A program made the translations under genes and the position numbers. Shown piece after piece: positions 54,626 through 64,000 of a DNA stretch of 64,000 bases. The notes under the pieces are model-generated. The model was not told the origin of the DNA. It made no database searches and saw nothing but the letters and a program-made list of their open reading frames with translations. Each line of letters starts with the position of its first letter. Position 1 is the first letter of the stretch. The stretch is from Mycobacterium sp. ITM-2016-00317. GTDB lineage: Bacteria > Actinomycetota > Actinomycetes > Mycobacteriales > Mycobacteriaceae. The stretch lies in assembly GCF_002968295.1 (NCBI RefSeq), contig NZ_CP134399.1, positions 992,001 to 1,056,000 of the forward strand, read 5' to 3'.

Positions 54626-55243
54626 GTGAGTGTGACCGCGACCGACCTGACCGGAACCGAACGGGCGGTGCTGCTGGTGCTGATGGCCGAATCGCGGCCG
54701 GTGCCCAACCCGGAGCTGGCCGTACTGGGCCCCGCGCTGGACAAAGCCGGCCGCGACAAACTCAACCGGCTCGGGCTGATCGAATCCGAGCGCGTCGCCA
54801 ACCGGTTCGTCCACGAACTCACCGACCGCGGCTGGCGGTTGTGTCGCGACATCATCGCCGCGGGCGCCCCACCCCGCTCGACGGGTCCGGCGAAGACGCT
54901 GTACACCGTGCTCGGCGCGCTGGGCCGCCACCTGGACCGGGCGGACCTGAGCCTGGCCGAGGTGTTCGCCCCGGCGGGGCCCGTCGAGTCCGTTGAGTCC
55001 CGGGTGCGCGCCGCGTACCGCAGGCTGGCGGAGCGGCCCGGCGGCTGGGTGTCGCTGACCGAACTGCGCGCCGAACTCGACCTGCCCCGCGCCGAGGTGG
55101 ACGCCGCGCTGGCCACACTGCACCGCAGCCCGGGCGTCGCGGTGATCCCGCAGGAGGATCAGAAGGTGCTGACCGAAGCGGACCGCGCGGCGGCGGTGCT
55201 GATCGGGGACCGGCCCAAGCATCTGATCGCGATCGAGGCGTGA
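54626..55243 (+). CDS. winged-helix protein upstream of the HerA ATPase
   Basis: A 205-residue cytoplasmic protein with two predicted winged helices. Residues ~10-75 are TGTERAVLLVLMAESRPVPNP ... RDKLNRLGLIESERVANRFVHELTDRGWRL, a MarR/PadR-like layout. Residues ~130-200 are RRLAERPGGWVSLTELRAEL, DLPRAEVDAALATLHRSPGVAVIPQ. I do not recognise a named family. The start is GTG at 54626. Its stop overlaps the ATG of the large ATPase (TGATG), so it is an obligate operon partner. It may load the ATPase on DNA or read out its state. Confidence 0.75.
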   Translation: MSVTATDLTGTERAVLLVLMAESRPVPNPELAVLGPALDKAGRDKLNRLGLIESERVANRFVHELTDRGWRLCRDIIAAGAPPRSTGPAKTLYTVLGALGRHLDRADLSLAEVFAPAGPVESVESRVRAAYRRLAERPGGWVSLTELRAELDLPRAEVDAALATLHRSPGVAVIPQEDQKVLTEADRAAAVLIGDRPKHLIAIEA

Positions 55244-58200
55244 TGGACACACTGCAGCGCGACGCGCTGGCCTCGCTGCGCCTGACCTGGGCGCCTACCT
55301 CCGACGACCTGTGGCGCCCGCAGACCGCGACCCACGTCGACGGTCTCAACGACCACGCCGTCGACGACGTGATGGACGCCTTCGGCGACGCGGCGCGCGA
55401 CCAGGCGTCCAGCCCCCTCGGGGTGGTCATCCGCGGGCCCGCCGGGTCGGGCAAGACGCACCTGCTCGGCCAGATCCGCGAACGCGTGCAGGACGGCGGC
55501 GGTTACTTCTTCGTCGTCGAACTCCTCGACGCGGCCAGCTTCTGGCAGTCGGTGCGCACCGGCATGCTGGAAAGCCTGGGCCGTCCCGGGGCTCGACGTG
55601 AGACGCAGCTGAAGGACCTGCTGTGGGAGCTGGCATCGCTTGCGCACGTGTCGCGCGCGGACCGGCGTGCGGTCATCGGCGACGACGACCTGGAGCCCGA
55701 GACCCTGGACCGGTTCATCACAGCGCTCGCGCCGGTGGCGAAAGAGACTGTCCGGCAATGCCATCAGACGCTGCGTGCGCTGGTTCTGCTGGGCGCCAAC
55801 GACTTCACCGCACACGACATCGGTGAGGCGTTCCTGCAGGGCGGCGACGAGTTCGGCGCCGACGAGCGGGCACCGTGGGGCCTGCGCGCGGTGCCGGCGT
55901 CGGCGCAGGCGTGTGTCCGCGACATCTCCCGGCTGGCCGCGCTGGCCGGGCCCGCGGTGCTCGCGGTGGACCAGATCGACACGCTGCTGGCGCAATCGCT
56001 GGCCGGCGCCGGTGACGGCGGCGTGCTCGAACAGGTCGCGCACGGGTTGATGGCACTGCGCCAGACCGTGCGGCGCACGGTGCCGGTGATCGCGTGCCTG
56101 CCCGCGGTGTGGGAGCACATCCGGGACCGGGCGGCCGCCAGCGTCGCCGACCGGTTCCGGACCACGGGCATGCTGAACCCGCTGCCCAGCGCCGACGTCG
56201 GCCGCGCGATCCTGGAACGCCGCTTCGGCGCGGCCTACGCCTCGGTGGGTTTCCCGCCGCCGTACCCGAGCTGGCCCATCGCGGCGGCTGCCTTCCAGGA
56301 CGCGCCGTCCTATACGCCGCGGCAACTGCTGATCCGCGCCGACACCCACGTCCGGGAGTGCCTCAAACACGGTGAGGTGGTCGAGCTGCGGCGCCTCAGC
56401 GCCGACGCGCAACCGACGTGGGAGGTCAAGCGCCACAACGAGAGCGACGCGGTGTCCGCGGCACTGGACCAGCGGTTCGCGCAGTACCGGCGCCGCGCGG
56501 TGGTCGAGGCCGCACTGGCCCCCGACGGCGAGGACATCACGATGCCCGAGCTGCTGTCGGCCGCGCTGACCGCCTGGATCGCCGAACGTGACGGCGACCA
56601 GACCTTCGTGTGCGATCCGCCACCCGGCGCGCACGTGGTGCTGCACGCCCGGCTGCGCGAGACCTTGGACCGCGCGACCGACGACGAACGGCACTGGGCC
56701 TTCCGGGCCATCTCGGCCACCAAGGCGCTGTCGGTGCAGAGCAGGATCCGCAAGGCCTGCACCGCAACAGGAATCGGCTCGGACCGACGGACACTGTTCC
56801 TGTTGCGCAACACCGCGTGGCCGACCGGACCCAAGACCGTCGCGCTGATCGAGGAGTTCCTGGCCGCGGGCGGGCGCGTGCTGCCGCTGACCGACGACGA
56901 CGTCCGCACGATGACCGCGCTGCGCGACCTCATCCACGACGACGACCCGGGCCTGCCCGCCTGGCTGCGCGCGCGCCCGCCCACCGAATGGCCCTGCTCG
57001 CCGAGGCGCTGGGGGACGGGCCCGCCGCACCGGACGAGGCGGGCGCCGAATCCGCCCCCGAGGTCGAACCCGAACCCGCGCCCGAACCCGCGCCCGAGCC
57101 CGTCGGCGAGGTGCCCGACGGTGAGATCCCGCTCGGGACCGACCTGCGCACCGAAAAGCCGGTCACCGTGGCGCTTTCCGCGCTGCGCAAGCATGTCGCG
57201 ATCTTCGCCGGCTCCGGCTCGGGCAAGACGGTGCTGATCCGCAGGCTCGTCGAGGAGTGCGCGCTGCGCGGGGTGTCGTCGATCGTGCTCGATCCCAACA
57301 ACGACCTGTCCCGGCTGGGCACCGCCTGGCCCCAGCAGCCGCCGGGGTGGCGACGCTCCGACGACACGCGCGCCGACGACTACCTGCGCAACACCGAGGT
57401 GACGATCTGGACCCCACGACGCAGCACCGGCCGCCCGCTGGCGTTCCAGCCGCTGCCCGACTTCGCCGGCGTCGTCGACGACTACGACGAGTTCACCGAC
57501 GCCGTCGAATCGGCCTGTGAGGCACTGGAGCCACGGGCGCTGATCTCCGGCAAGACGCAGAAGGCCAACCGGGCCCGCGCGGTGCTGCGCGAAGCGTTGC
57601 GCCACCACGGCCGGACACCGGCGCCGACCCTGTCCGGGTTCATCGACCTGCTCGCCGACCTGCCCGACGACATCAGCGACATCGCCGGCGCGCGTCACAT
57701 CGCCGGCGAACTGGCCCAGGATCTGCGCGCCGCGATGGTTAACGACCCGCTGTTCGGCGGTGCCGGCGCACCCGTCGACCCGGGCGTGCTGCTGACCCCG
57801 TCCGAGGGTTACCGGGCCCGGGTGTCGGTGATCAGCATGATCGGCCTGTCCTCCGACGAGCAGCGGCAGGGCTTCGTCAACCAGCTGCAGATGGCGTTGT
57901 TCGCCTGGATCAAGCGCAACCCGGCCGGAGAGCGGCCCCTGGGCGGACTGCTGGTCATGGACGAAGCCCAGAACTTCGCTCCGGCACGAGGTTTCACGTC
58001 CTGCACCCGCAGCACGCTGGCGTTGTCGTCGCAGGCGCGCAAGTACGGGCTGGGACTGGTCTTCGCCACGCAGGCGCCGAAGTCACTGCACAACGGCATT
58101 CCGGGCAACGCGGCCACGCAGTTCTACGGGCTGCTCAACGCGCCGGCCCAGATCGAGGCCGCGCGTGAGATGGCCCGCGCCAAGGGCGGTCTCGTCGACG

Positions 58201-58367
58201 ACATCAGCCGGCTGCGGGCCGGCAACTTCTACGTCGCGACCGAAGGGGAGGCGTTCCACCGGATCGTCGCGCCGTGGTGCCTGTCGTATCACCCGTCGAG
58301 CCCGCCGTCGGCCGAAGACGTCCTGGAGTTGGCGATTTCAGGGAGGAATCATGAGTACCCGTCATGA
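55243..58367 (+). pseudogene. large double-ATPase with C-terminal HerA-type domain, frameshifted
   Basis: The first ~580 residues hold a P-loop ATPase (IRGPAGSGKTHLLGQI at 63-78, Walker B VLAVDQIDTLLAQ) and helical regions up to ARPPTEW. The frame then gives Arg/Pro nonsense to 57237. The continuation is in the next frame: an acidic (EP)n linker, then a HerA/FtsK-like ATPase (HVAIFAGSGSGKTVLIRRLV, VLDPNNDLSRLG, LLVMDEAQNFAPARGF, GLVFATQAPKSLHNGIPGNA) to 58367. One missing base near 56990-56992 (TGGCCC for TGGGCCC, giving EWALLAEAL) would make one 1041-residue protein. Two separate genes, the second starting at ATG 56988, are less likely. The role is unknown; such ATPases occur in DNA translocation and phage defence. 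Confidence 0.8.
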
Positions 58368-59190
58368 CGTGCTGATCACCGCCGCCGAGCTGGCCCGGCT
58401 GTTGGCCGCCGGGGAGCCGGTGACGCTGCTGGATGTCCGGTGGACGCTGACCGAACCCGACGGCACGGCCGCCTATCAGGCCGGCCATCTTCCGGGCGCG
58501 GTGTATGTGTCCCTCGACGACGAGCTGTCCGACCACAGCGTGCCCGGCCGCGGACGACATCCGCTGCCGTCCGGGGCGGCACTGCAGCAGGCCGCCCGCC
58601 GCTGGGGGGTGCGCCGCGGCGTGCCCGTGGTGGTCTACGACGACTGGAACCGCGCCGGCTCGGCGCGCGCCTGGTGGGTGCTGACCGCCGCGGGCATCCC
58701 GGACGTACGCATCCTCGACGGCGGCCTGGCCGCATGGACAGGCGAACTTCACACCGGCACAGTCGTTCCCGAGCCCGGCGACATCGCCGTCGAGCACGAC
58801 GACCTGTACCACGGCGCGCGCAAGACGATCACCGCCGACAACGCACTCGGCGCGCCCACGCTGCTGGATGCGCGGCCACCGGAGCGCTACCGCGGTGACA
58901 GCGAGACCGTCGACCCCGTCGCCGGCCACATCCCCGGCGCGATCAACCTGCCCAGCACCGGCCTGCTCGGCGGCGACGGCACGCTGCTGCCCGACGCCGA
59001 CCTGACAGCCCTGTTCGACGCGCGCGGAGTGGGTTCCTCGGACGTCGCGGTCTACTGCGGGTCGGGGGTGACCGCGTCGCTGGTCGTCGCGGCGCTGGCC
59101 ACCGCCGGCGTCGACGCGGCACTGTTCCCGGGGTCGTGGTCGCAGTGGAGTTCGGAGCCGACCCGACCGGTGGCCCTCGGCAACGAGTGA
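58351..59190 (+). CDS. two-domain sulfurtransferase (rhodanese family)
   Basis: A 279-residue protein with two rhodanese folds, like thiosulfate or 3-mercaptopyruvate sulfurtransferase. The N-terminal, inactive domain has VTLLDVRWTL, AYQAGHLPGAVYVSLDDELS and VVVYDDWNRAGSARAWWVL. The C-terminal domain has LLDARPPERYRGD, AGHIPGAINLP and the catalytic Cys in VAVYCGSGVTASLVVAAL. The sequence CGSGVTA is the thiosulfate/mercaptopyruvate type. The start is ATG at 58351 with AGGGAGGA, inside the last codons of the HerA gene (17-nt overlap). It is therefore cotranscribed, though a functional link is not obvious. Confidence 0.93.
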   Translation: MSTRHDVLITAAELARLLAAGEPVTLLDVRWTLTEPDGTAAYQAGHLPGAVYVSLDDELSDHSVPGRGRHPLPSGAALQQAARRWGVRRGVPVVVYDDWNRAGSARAWWVLTAAGIPDVRILDGGLAAWTGELHTGTVVPEPGDIAVEHDDLYHGARKTITADNALGAPTLLDARPPERYRGDSETVDPVAGHIPGAINLPSTGLLGGDGTLLPDADLTALFDARGVGSSDVAVYCGSGVTASLVVAALATAGVDAALFPGSWSQWSSEPTRPVALGNE

Positions 59191-59197
59191 CCGCGCG

Positions 59198-59959
59198 TCA
59201 GAGTTGGACGCCGCGGGTGAGCGCGCCGTCGACCAGCAGGTTGGTGCCGGTGATGAAGCCGGCCGCCGGACTGGACAAGAACACCACCGCGTTGGCCACC
59301 TCCTGTGGGGTGGCCATCCGGCCGGTCGGGTTCAGCGCCAGCGCCGCGGCGAACAGGTCCGGGTCGTTCTGCTCGATCGACGGCCAGACCCCACCGGGAA
59401 AGTAGGTGTTACCGGGGCTGACGGTGTTGGCGCGCACGCCTCTTCCGGCCAGCTGGAAAGCCAGGCCCTGGGTGTAGTGGATGATCGCGGCCTTCATCGT
59501 GCCGTAAGGGCCTGCGGCGAAGTCGATCTCGCGGCCCGACACGCTGGAGATCGTCACGATCGACGCGGAGTCGGACTCCAGCAGATACGGAAGCGCAGCG
59601 TCGACCAGGCCCACCGTGCCCATCAGGTCCACCTCGAACGAGGCGCGCCAGTTCTGCGGCGTCTCCGGGATCGCGAGCGCGCTGACGTTGGCCACCACGC
59701 CGTCGAGCCCGGAGAACCTGTCCGCGGACGCGTTCACCCATGCCTCCACCGCGGCGCCGTCGCCGACGTCGATCGCGGCACCCACCGCGGTGGCGCCTCC
59801 TGCGGTCAGCTCGGCCTGCGCGTCGGCCACCGCGTCGACGGTGCGCGCACAGAAGGCGACCGACGCGCCCTCGGCGAGCAGACCCTCCACCACCGCGCGG
59901 CCGATGCCGCGGGTACCGCCCGTGACGACGAAGCGCTTACCTGAGAGTCCGAGATCCAT
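59198..59959 (-). CDS. short-chain dehydrogenase/reductase
   Basis: A classical SDR of 253 residues. The NAD(P) loop is FVVTGGTRGIGRAVVEGLLA, the NNAG-like VANVSAL is atypical, and the catalytic SSVSGREIDFAAGPYGTMKAA gives Ser and the YxxxK pair. The C-terminal VFLSSPAAGFITGTNLLVDG is normal. The start is ATG at 59959. It lies ten bases downstream of the acetamidase-like gene on the same strand, so the two are probably one operon. The substrate is unknown. Confidence 0.93.
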   Translation of the reverse strand: MDLGLSGKRFVVTGGTRGIGRAVVEGLLAEGASVAFCARTVDAVADAQAELTAGGATAVGAAIDVGDGAAVEAWVNASADRFSGLDGVVANVSALAIPETPQNWRASFEVDLMGTVGLVDAALPYLLESDSASIVTISSVSGREIDFAAGPYGTMKAAIIHYTQGLAFQLAGRGVRANTVSPGNTYFPGGVWPSIEQNDPDLFAAALALNPTGRMATPQEVANAVVFLSSPAAGFITGTNLLVDGALTRGVQL

Positions 59960-59969
59960 GGCAGTCCTC

Positions 59970-60982
59970 CTAGTAGTTGACGGTGCCCAATGACCGTGCT
60001 GCCGAACGCAGTGCGGCGTGGATACCGTCGTATGCGGACGCTGCAGGCAGCAGCCGCTTGTCGATCTTGGTGACCGCGCTGTAGTTGGTGTCGACGACGT
60101 TGGCGATCGGCGCGAGCGAGATCTGGGTGAGCAACTGATAGGCGTCCAGGCGGTCCAGGCCGTAGAGCTCGCCCAGCCAGGTGATCATCTCCACCTGCCC
60201 CGCCCGCCACGCCTCCTCCAGCGGCGGCCCGACCCCACACACATCAGATGGGTGTCGTTCTCCAGCCGCGGCCACGCCGGCCCGCCGCCCTTGACCAGGT
60301 CGACGATCGCGGTGACGTGCATCGCGCCCTCCACCGCGGTCCCGCACGACTCGCCCTCACCCTGGCGGTAGTGCCCGTCGCCGAGCGAGAACAACGCGCC
60401 GGGCACGTTCACCCGCAGAAAGCACGTCGCACCCGCCGTCATCTCCGGGGTGTCCATGTTGCCTCCGAACACGTCGGGCACCAGCGACGTGCGCACCTCG
60501 CGACGCGCCGGCGCCACCCCGACGGTGCCCAGCATCGGGTTCGACGGCAGCGCCACACTGAAGTCGCTGCCCCGGGCGTTGAACGCCAACGTCTTTGCCG
60601 CCGAGTCATATTCATAGATCCACGTGCGCTCGGGCAGCGGATCCTGCAGCGTGGGGCTGACAGGGACGCTGGTCAGTCCACCGAAGAACGGGATCAGCGT
60701 GGACGCGCCCCATGTGCGCGCCGGGGTCAGGTCGACCAGGTGCACCGCCAGCGTGTCGCCGGGTTCGGCGCCCTCGATCCAGAACGGGCCGGTCTGCGGG
60801 TTGAGGTCCTCGGTGTCCAGAGCTGTCGACGCGACGTCATCTGCGCTGGTGATGCGGCCGCCGTAGGCGTCCTCGGTCCACAGCGTCAGCACCGTGCCCG
60901 GCCGGATCCGTCGCACCGGCTCCGCGCCGCCGAAGGTGAAGCTGAACTGATCGGCCGTCGGGACGAAGGTGAGGTGGTCCAT
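59970..60982 (-). pseudogene. acetamidase/formamidase family protein, frameshifted
   Basis: The FmdA/AmdA family hydrolyses acetamide or formamide to ammonia and acid in the cytoplasm. The main frame from 60982 shows PGTVLTLWTEDAYGGRI, LNPQTGPFWIEGAEPGDTLAVHLVDLTP, RGSDFSVALPSNPMLGTVGVAP, TPEMTAGATCFLRVNVPGAL and FSLGDGHYRQGEGESCGTAVEGAM. After LENDTHLMCVGSG the frame turns to Arg-rich nonsense. The family end, PLEEAWRAGQVEMITWLGEL ... YQLLTQISLAPIANVVD, is in the next frame to 59970. One base is missing near 60223-60225 (plus-strand GCGGCGG for GCGGGCGG). As in the other three cases this may be a consensus error. Confidence 0.88.
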
Positions 60983-61069
60983 GCCGACCATCCTGGCCCG
61001 GCAACGCCGCCGCCGCCATACGATCGACGACATGGGCGACCAGAGGGCCCGAACGAGTTCGGGCCAGAC

Positions 61070-61486
61070 ATGGCGAAGATGACCAAGGACGAGCGTGAGC
61101 AGTACCTCGCTGGTGTACACGTCGGGGTGATCGCGGTGGAGCGGCCGGGCCGTGCCCCGCTGGCGGTGCCCCTCTGGCACGACTACCGGCCCGGCGGCGA
61201 AGTGCTGCTGTGGACCGACACGGACTCGGTGAAGCACAAGCTGATTCGCGATGCGGGCCGGTTCGCGATCACCGTCCAGGACGAACAGCCGCCCTACAAG
61301 TACGTCAGCGCCGAGGGCGACGTCACCGATATCGGGCCCGCTCAGGACGCGGAGGTGCGCGCGCTCGCGGTGCGCTACCTCGGGGAGCAGGCCGGCGGAC
61401 AGTTCGCCGGCGAGAACCTGACGTCGACCTCGATCGTCATCCGGATGCGCCCGCAACATTGGCTGAGCACGGATTACTCGAAGTAG
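61070..61486 (+). CDS. PPOX-class F420/FMN-dependent enzyme
   Basis: A 138-residue split-barrel flavoprotein. The pattern is that of mycobacterial pyridoxamine-oxidase-like F420 enzymes: MTKDEREQYLAGVHVGVIAV, APLAVPLWHDYRPGGEVLLW, VKHKLIRDAGRFAITVQDEQ and PPYKYVSAEGDVTDIG. It ends with RPQHWLSTDYSK. The start is ATG at 61070 (or 61079). It is divergent from the acetamidase-like gene. The substrate is unknown. Confidence 0.88.
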   Translation: MAKMTKDEREQYLAGVHVGVIAVERPGRAPLAVPLWHDYRPGGEVLLWTDTDSVKHKLIRDAGRFAITVQDEQPPYKYVSAEGDVTDIGPAQDAEVRALAVRYLGEQAGGQFAGENLTSTSIVIRMRPQHWLSTDYSK

Positions 61487-61521
61487 GCCCCGCACGGCCG
61501 TCGATCTGAGAACGTCTAACC

Positions 61522-62364
61522 GTGCATCCGCAAATAGCTCCCGTGCTGATCGCCGCGCTGCTCGTGGCAGGGTGCGGCGGCGCCCAGCAGGCGGCCCCCT
61601 CCGACCAACCGTCGGCGAAGGTGTCCGCCGACTCCGGGGAAAGCCCCGCAGCAGACGGCAACGGGCGAATGACGGTCACCTACGAAGACGCGCACACCCC
61701 CGAGGCCGAGAACGGTCGCGCGCTGCTGCAGGACAACACGGTGCTCGAAGACCTCGCCGACGACATCAACCAGTCGCTGGCGCTTCCCCACGACGTGGCG
61801 CTGATCGGCGCCCAGTGCGACGAGGCCAACGCGTACTGGGATCGCGCCGCCTCCAGCGTCACGATCTGCTACGAGGACGCCGACCTCGCCGAGTACATCT
61901 TCGCTGAGGCAGGTGACCCGGATCCGATTGCGTCAGCGGTCAACTCGGAGTACGCGACGTTCTACCACGAGGTCGGTCACATGGTGATCAGCCTGTACAA
62001 CCTGCCGGTCACCGGCCGCGAAGAGGACGTCGCCGACCAGCTCGCCGCCTACGTGCTGCTCGCCGAGGGGGAGGACGGCACCATCGATCCCGTGTCGGTG
62101 CAGGCCGTCAAGGACTACGCCCGCACATTCGGCGCGGCCGGCGCCGAGCGCACCGAGCTCGACAACGACGACTTCGCCGACGTCCACTCGCTGGACGAGA
62201 CCCGCAATATCAACCTGCAGTGCTGGATCTACGGCGCCGACCCGGAGGGCAATGCCGACCTGGTGGGCGGCGAACTACCCGAGCGGCGGGCCGACGGCTG
62301 CTCCGAGGAATGGGCGCAGCTGCAGAACGCCTGGGCGACGCTGCTCGACCCGCACTTCAAGTAG
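61522..62364 (+). CDS. DUF4344-type metallopeptidase-like lipoprotein
   Basis: An exported lipoprotein of 280 residues. The signal peptide ends in LLVAGC, a lipobox. A low-complexity linker precedes a domain with a zinc-peptidase motif, FYHEVGHMVIS (HEVGH), plus GREEDVADQLAAYVLLAEGE, where the Glu/Asp residues could supply the third zinc ligand. Cys pairs are present (AQCDEANAYW, VTICYED, NLQCWIYG, ADGCSEEW). This fits the DUF4344 putative metallopeptidase family. The start is GTG at 61522. It is convergent with the mycolyltransferase gene, six bases apart. Confidence 0.85.
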   Translation: MHPQIAPVLIAALLVAGCGGAQQAAPSDQPSAKVSADSGESPAADGNGRMTVTYEDAHTPEAENGRALLQDNTVLEDLADDINQSLALPHDVALIGAQCDEANAYWDRAASSVTICYEDADLAEYIFAEAGDPDPIASAVNSEYATFYHEVGHMVISLYNLPVTGREEDVADQLAAYVLLAEGEDGTIDPVSVQAVKDYARTFGAAGAERTELDNDDFADVHSLDETRNINLQCWIYGADPEGNADLVGGELPERRADGCSEEWAQLQNAWATLLDPHFK

Positions 62365-62370
62365 CCGCGG

Positions 62371-63480
<1,110 letters not shown>

Positions 63481-63532
63481 TCAGCGCGCGATCTTCCCGA
63501 CTTGACGCGCGTGGAATGCAATTTCGGCGGGG

Positions 63533-64000
63533 TCAGTCCAGGTCGACCGACATCGGGCCGACGCCCCAGATCTCGTCGCAGTACTGCCGGATCGCGCGGT
63601 CGGAGGAGAACTTGCCGCTGCGCGCGGTGTTGCGGATCGACATCCGCGACCACGCGTCCCGGTCCAGCCACACCCGGCTGACGTCGTCCTGGCAGTCCAC
63701 GTACGCGCGGTAGTCGGCCAGCACCAGGAACGGGTCGTGGTGCAGCAGGTTGTCCACGATCGGGCGCAGCACCTCGGTGTCGCCCTGGGTGAACTCACCG
63801 CTGGCGATCAGCTCCAGCACCGCCGCGAGCTCCGGATCGGACTCCACATGGGCCATCGGGCGGTAGCCGTCGGCCTTGACCCGCTCGACCTGGCTCTCGG
63901 TCAGCCCGAACAGGAAGAAGTTCTCCGAGCCGGCCTCCTGCCGGATCTCGACGTTGGCGCCGTCGAGGGTCCCGATCGTCAGCGCGCCGTTGATCATGAA
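63533..64000 (-). CDS. glgP: glycogen/alpha-glucan phosphorylase, C-terminal part
   Basis: The last ~156 residues of a GT35 phosphorylase, which releases glucose-1-phosphate from glycogen or maltodextrin with PLP. The fragment begins with MINGALTIGTLDGANVEIRQ, part of the active-site region, then AGSENFFLFGLT and LVLADYRAYVDCQDDVSRVW. It ends with SIRNTARSGKFSSDRAIRQY and CDEIWGV, all standard. The frame is open to the window edge, so the start and the PLP lysine region lie outside. The 148-bp gap to the mycolyltransferase shows no gene. Confidence 0.93.
   Translation of the reverse strand, partial: FMINGALTIGTLDGANVEIRQEAGSENFFLFGLTESQVERVKADGYRPMAHVESDPELAAVLELIASGEFTQGDTEVLRPIVDNLLHHDPFLVLADYRAYVDCQDDVSRVWLDRDAWSRMSIRNTARSGKFSSDRAIRQYCDEIWGVGPMSVDLD

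Noticed and set aside
57055..57110. Tandem repeat of Glu-Pro codons read as a DNA repeat element
   Set aside because: It is a coding linker of the ATPase (alternating Glu-Pro and Ala-Pro), not an intergenic repeat or CRISPR-like array.
56988..58367. The HerA-type half as a separate gene starting at ATG 56988
   Set aside because: Possible, but there is no ribosome binding site at a good distance. The upstream frame becomes nonsense at the same point, and one added G joins the two halves smoothly.

Overview
The window is high-GC actinobacterial DNA and reads as a free-living, fast-growing mycobacterium (Mycolicibacterium-like). The markers are an antigen-85 type mycolyltransferase, a GlnX/GlnH/PknG-type sensory set, PPOX/F420-type flavoproteins, many TetR repressors and frequent GTG starts with 1-4 nt stop/start overlaps. 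The assignment rests on remembered family features, not on a search.

Layout. 1-1154: end of a siderophore/cobalamin-type ABC importer. 1151-5000: a heparanase-like GH79 protein, two tandem paralogous TetR regulators and an N-terminally damaged NmrA-like gene. 5127-9409: SulP anion transporter, ilvD, and an MmyB-type regulator divergent from ilvD. 9406-21711: a selenium island. It holds selD, the selenocysteine tRNA (UCA anticodon), selA, a frameshifted selB, a TerC protein, a 49-aa ORF, and a three-subunit formate dehydrogenase. Its catalytic subunit reads an in-frame UGA as selenocysteine, with a SECIS-like hairpin 11 nt downstream. A thioredoxin-reductase-like flavoprotein and a YceI protein follow. 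21807-23399: MFS exporter.

23629-33034: the most unusual part, a tightly packed operon. In order it encodes a possible 19-aa leader, a GlnX-like four-helix membrane sensor, a GlnH-like lipoprotein, a PknG-like Ser/Thr kinase, a GAF-GAF hybrid histidine kinase, a receiver-adenylyl cyclase and a PGM1-related ATP-grasp ligase. The inference is that an extracytoplasmic amino-acid signal feeds a Ser/Thr kinase, a phosphorelay, cAMP and a peptide-bond-type ligase.

33069-38213: a DHA2-type exporter fused to a MarR-like domain, with a divergent TetR; a second TetR; an NmrA/PPOX pair. 38231-43729: a type I Wadjet/MksBEF-like SMC set (jetA, jetB, jetC) with no jetD. 43928-51507: metabolic genes (nitronate monooxygenase, alpha/beta hydrolase, DUF1345, quinone reductase plus aldehyde dehydrogenase, CHAD, an internally duplicated DUF6766-like membrane protein, threonine aldolase). 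51565-59190: a PIF1-type helicase with BRCT domain, a VTT membrane protein, then a winged-helix protein, a large double-ATPase with HerA domain and a two-domain rhodanese. 59198-64000: SDR, acetamidase/formamidase (frameshifted), PPOX, a DUF4344-type lipoprotein, a mycolyltransferase and the end of glgP.

Four genes (selB, the alpha/beta hydrolase, the HerA ATPase, the acetamidase) are each broken by one missing base. In every case restoring one G in a GGC triplet, making GGGC, repairs the frame. This looks more like a consensus sequencing error than four independent pseudogenes. No CRISPR array, insertion sequence, prophage or rRNA was seen.
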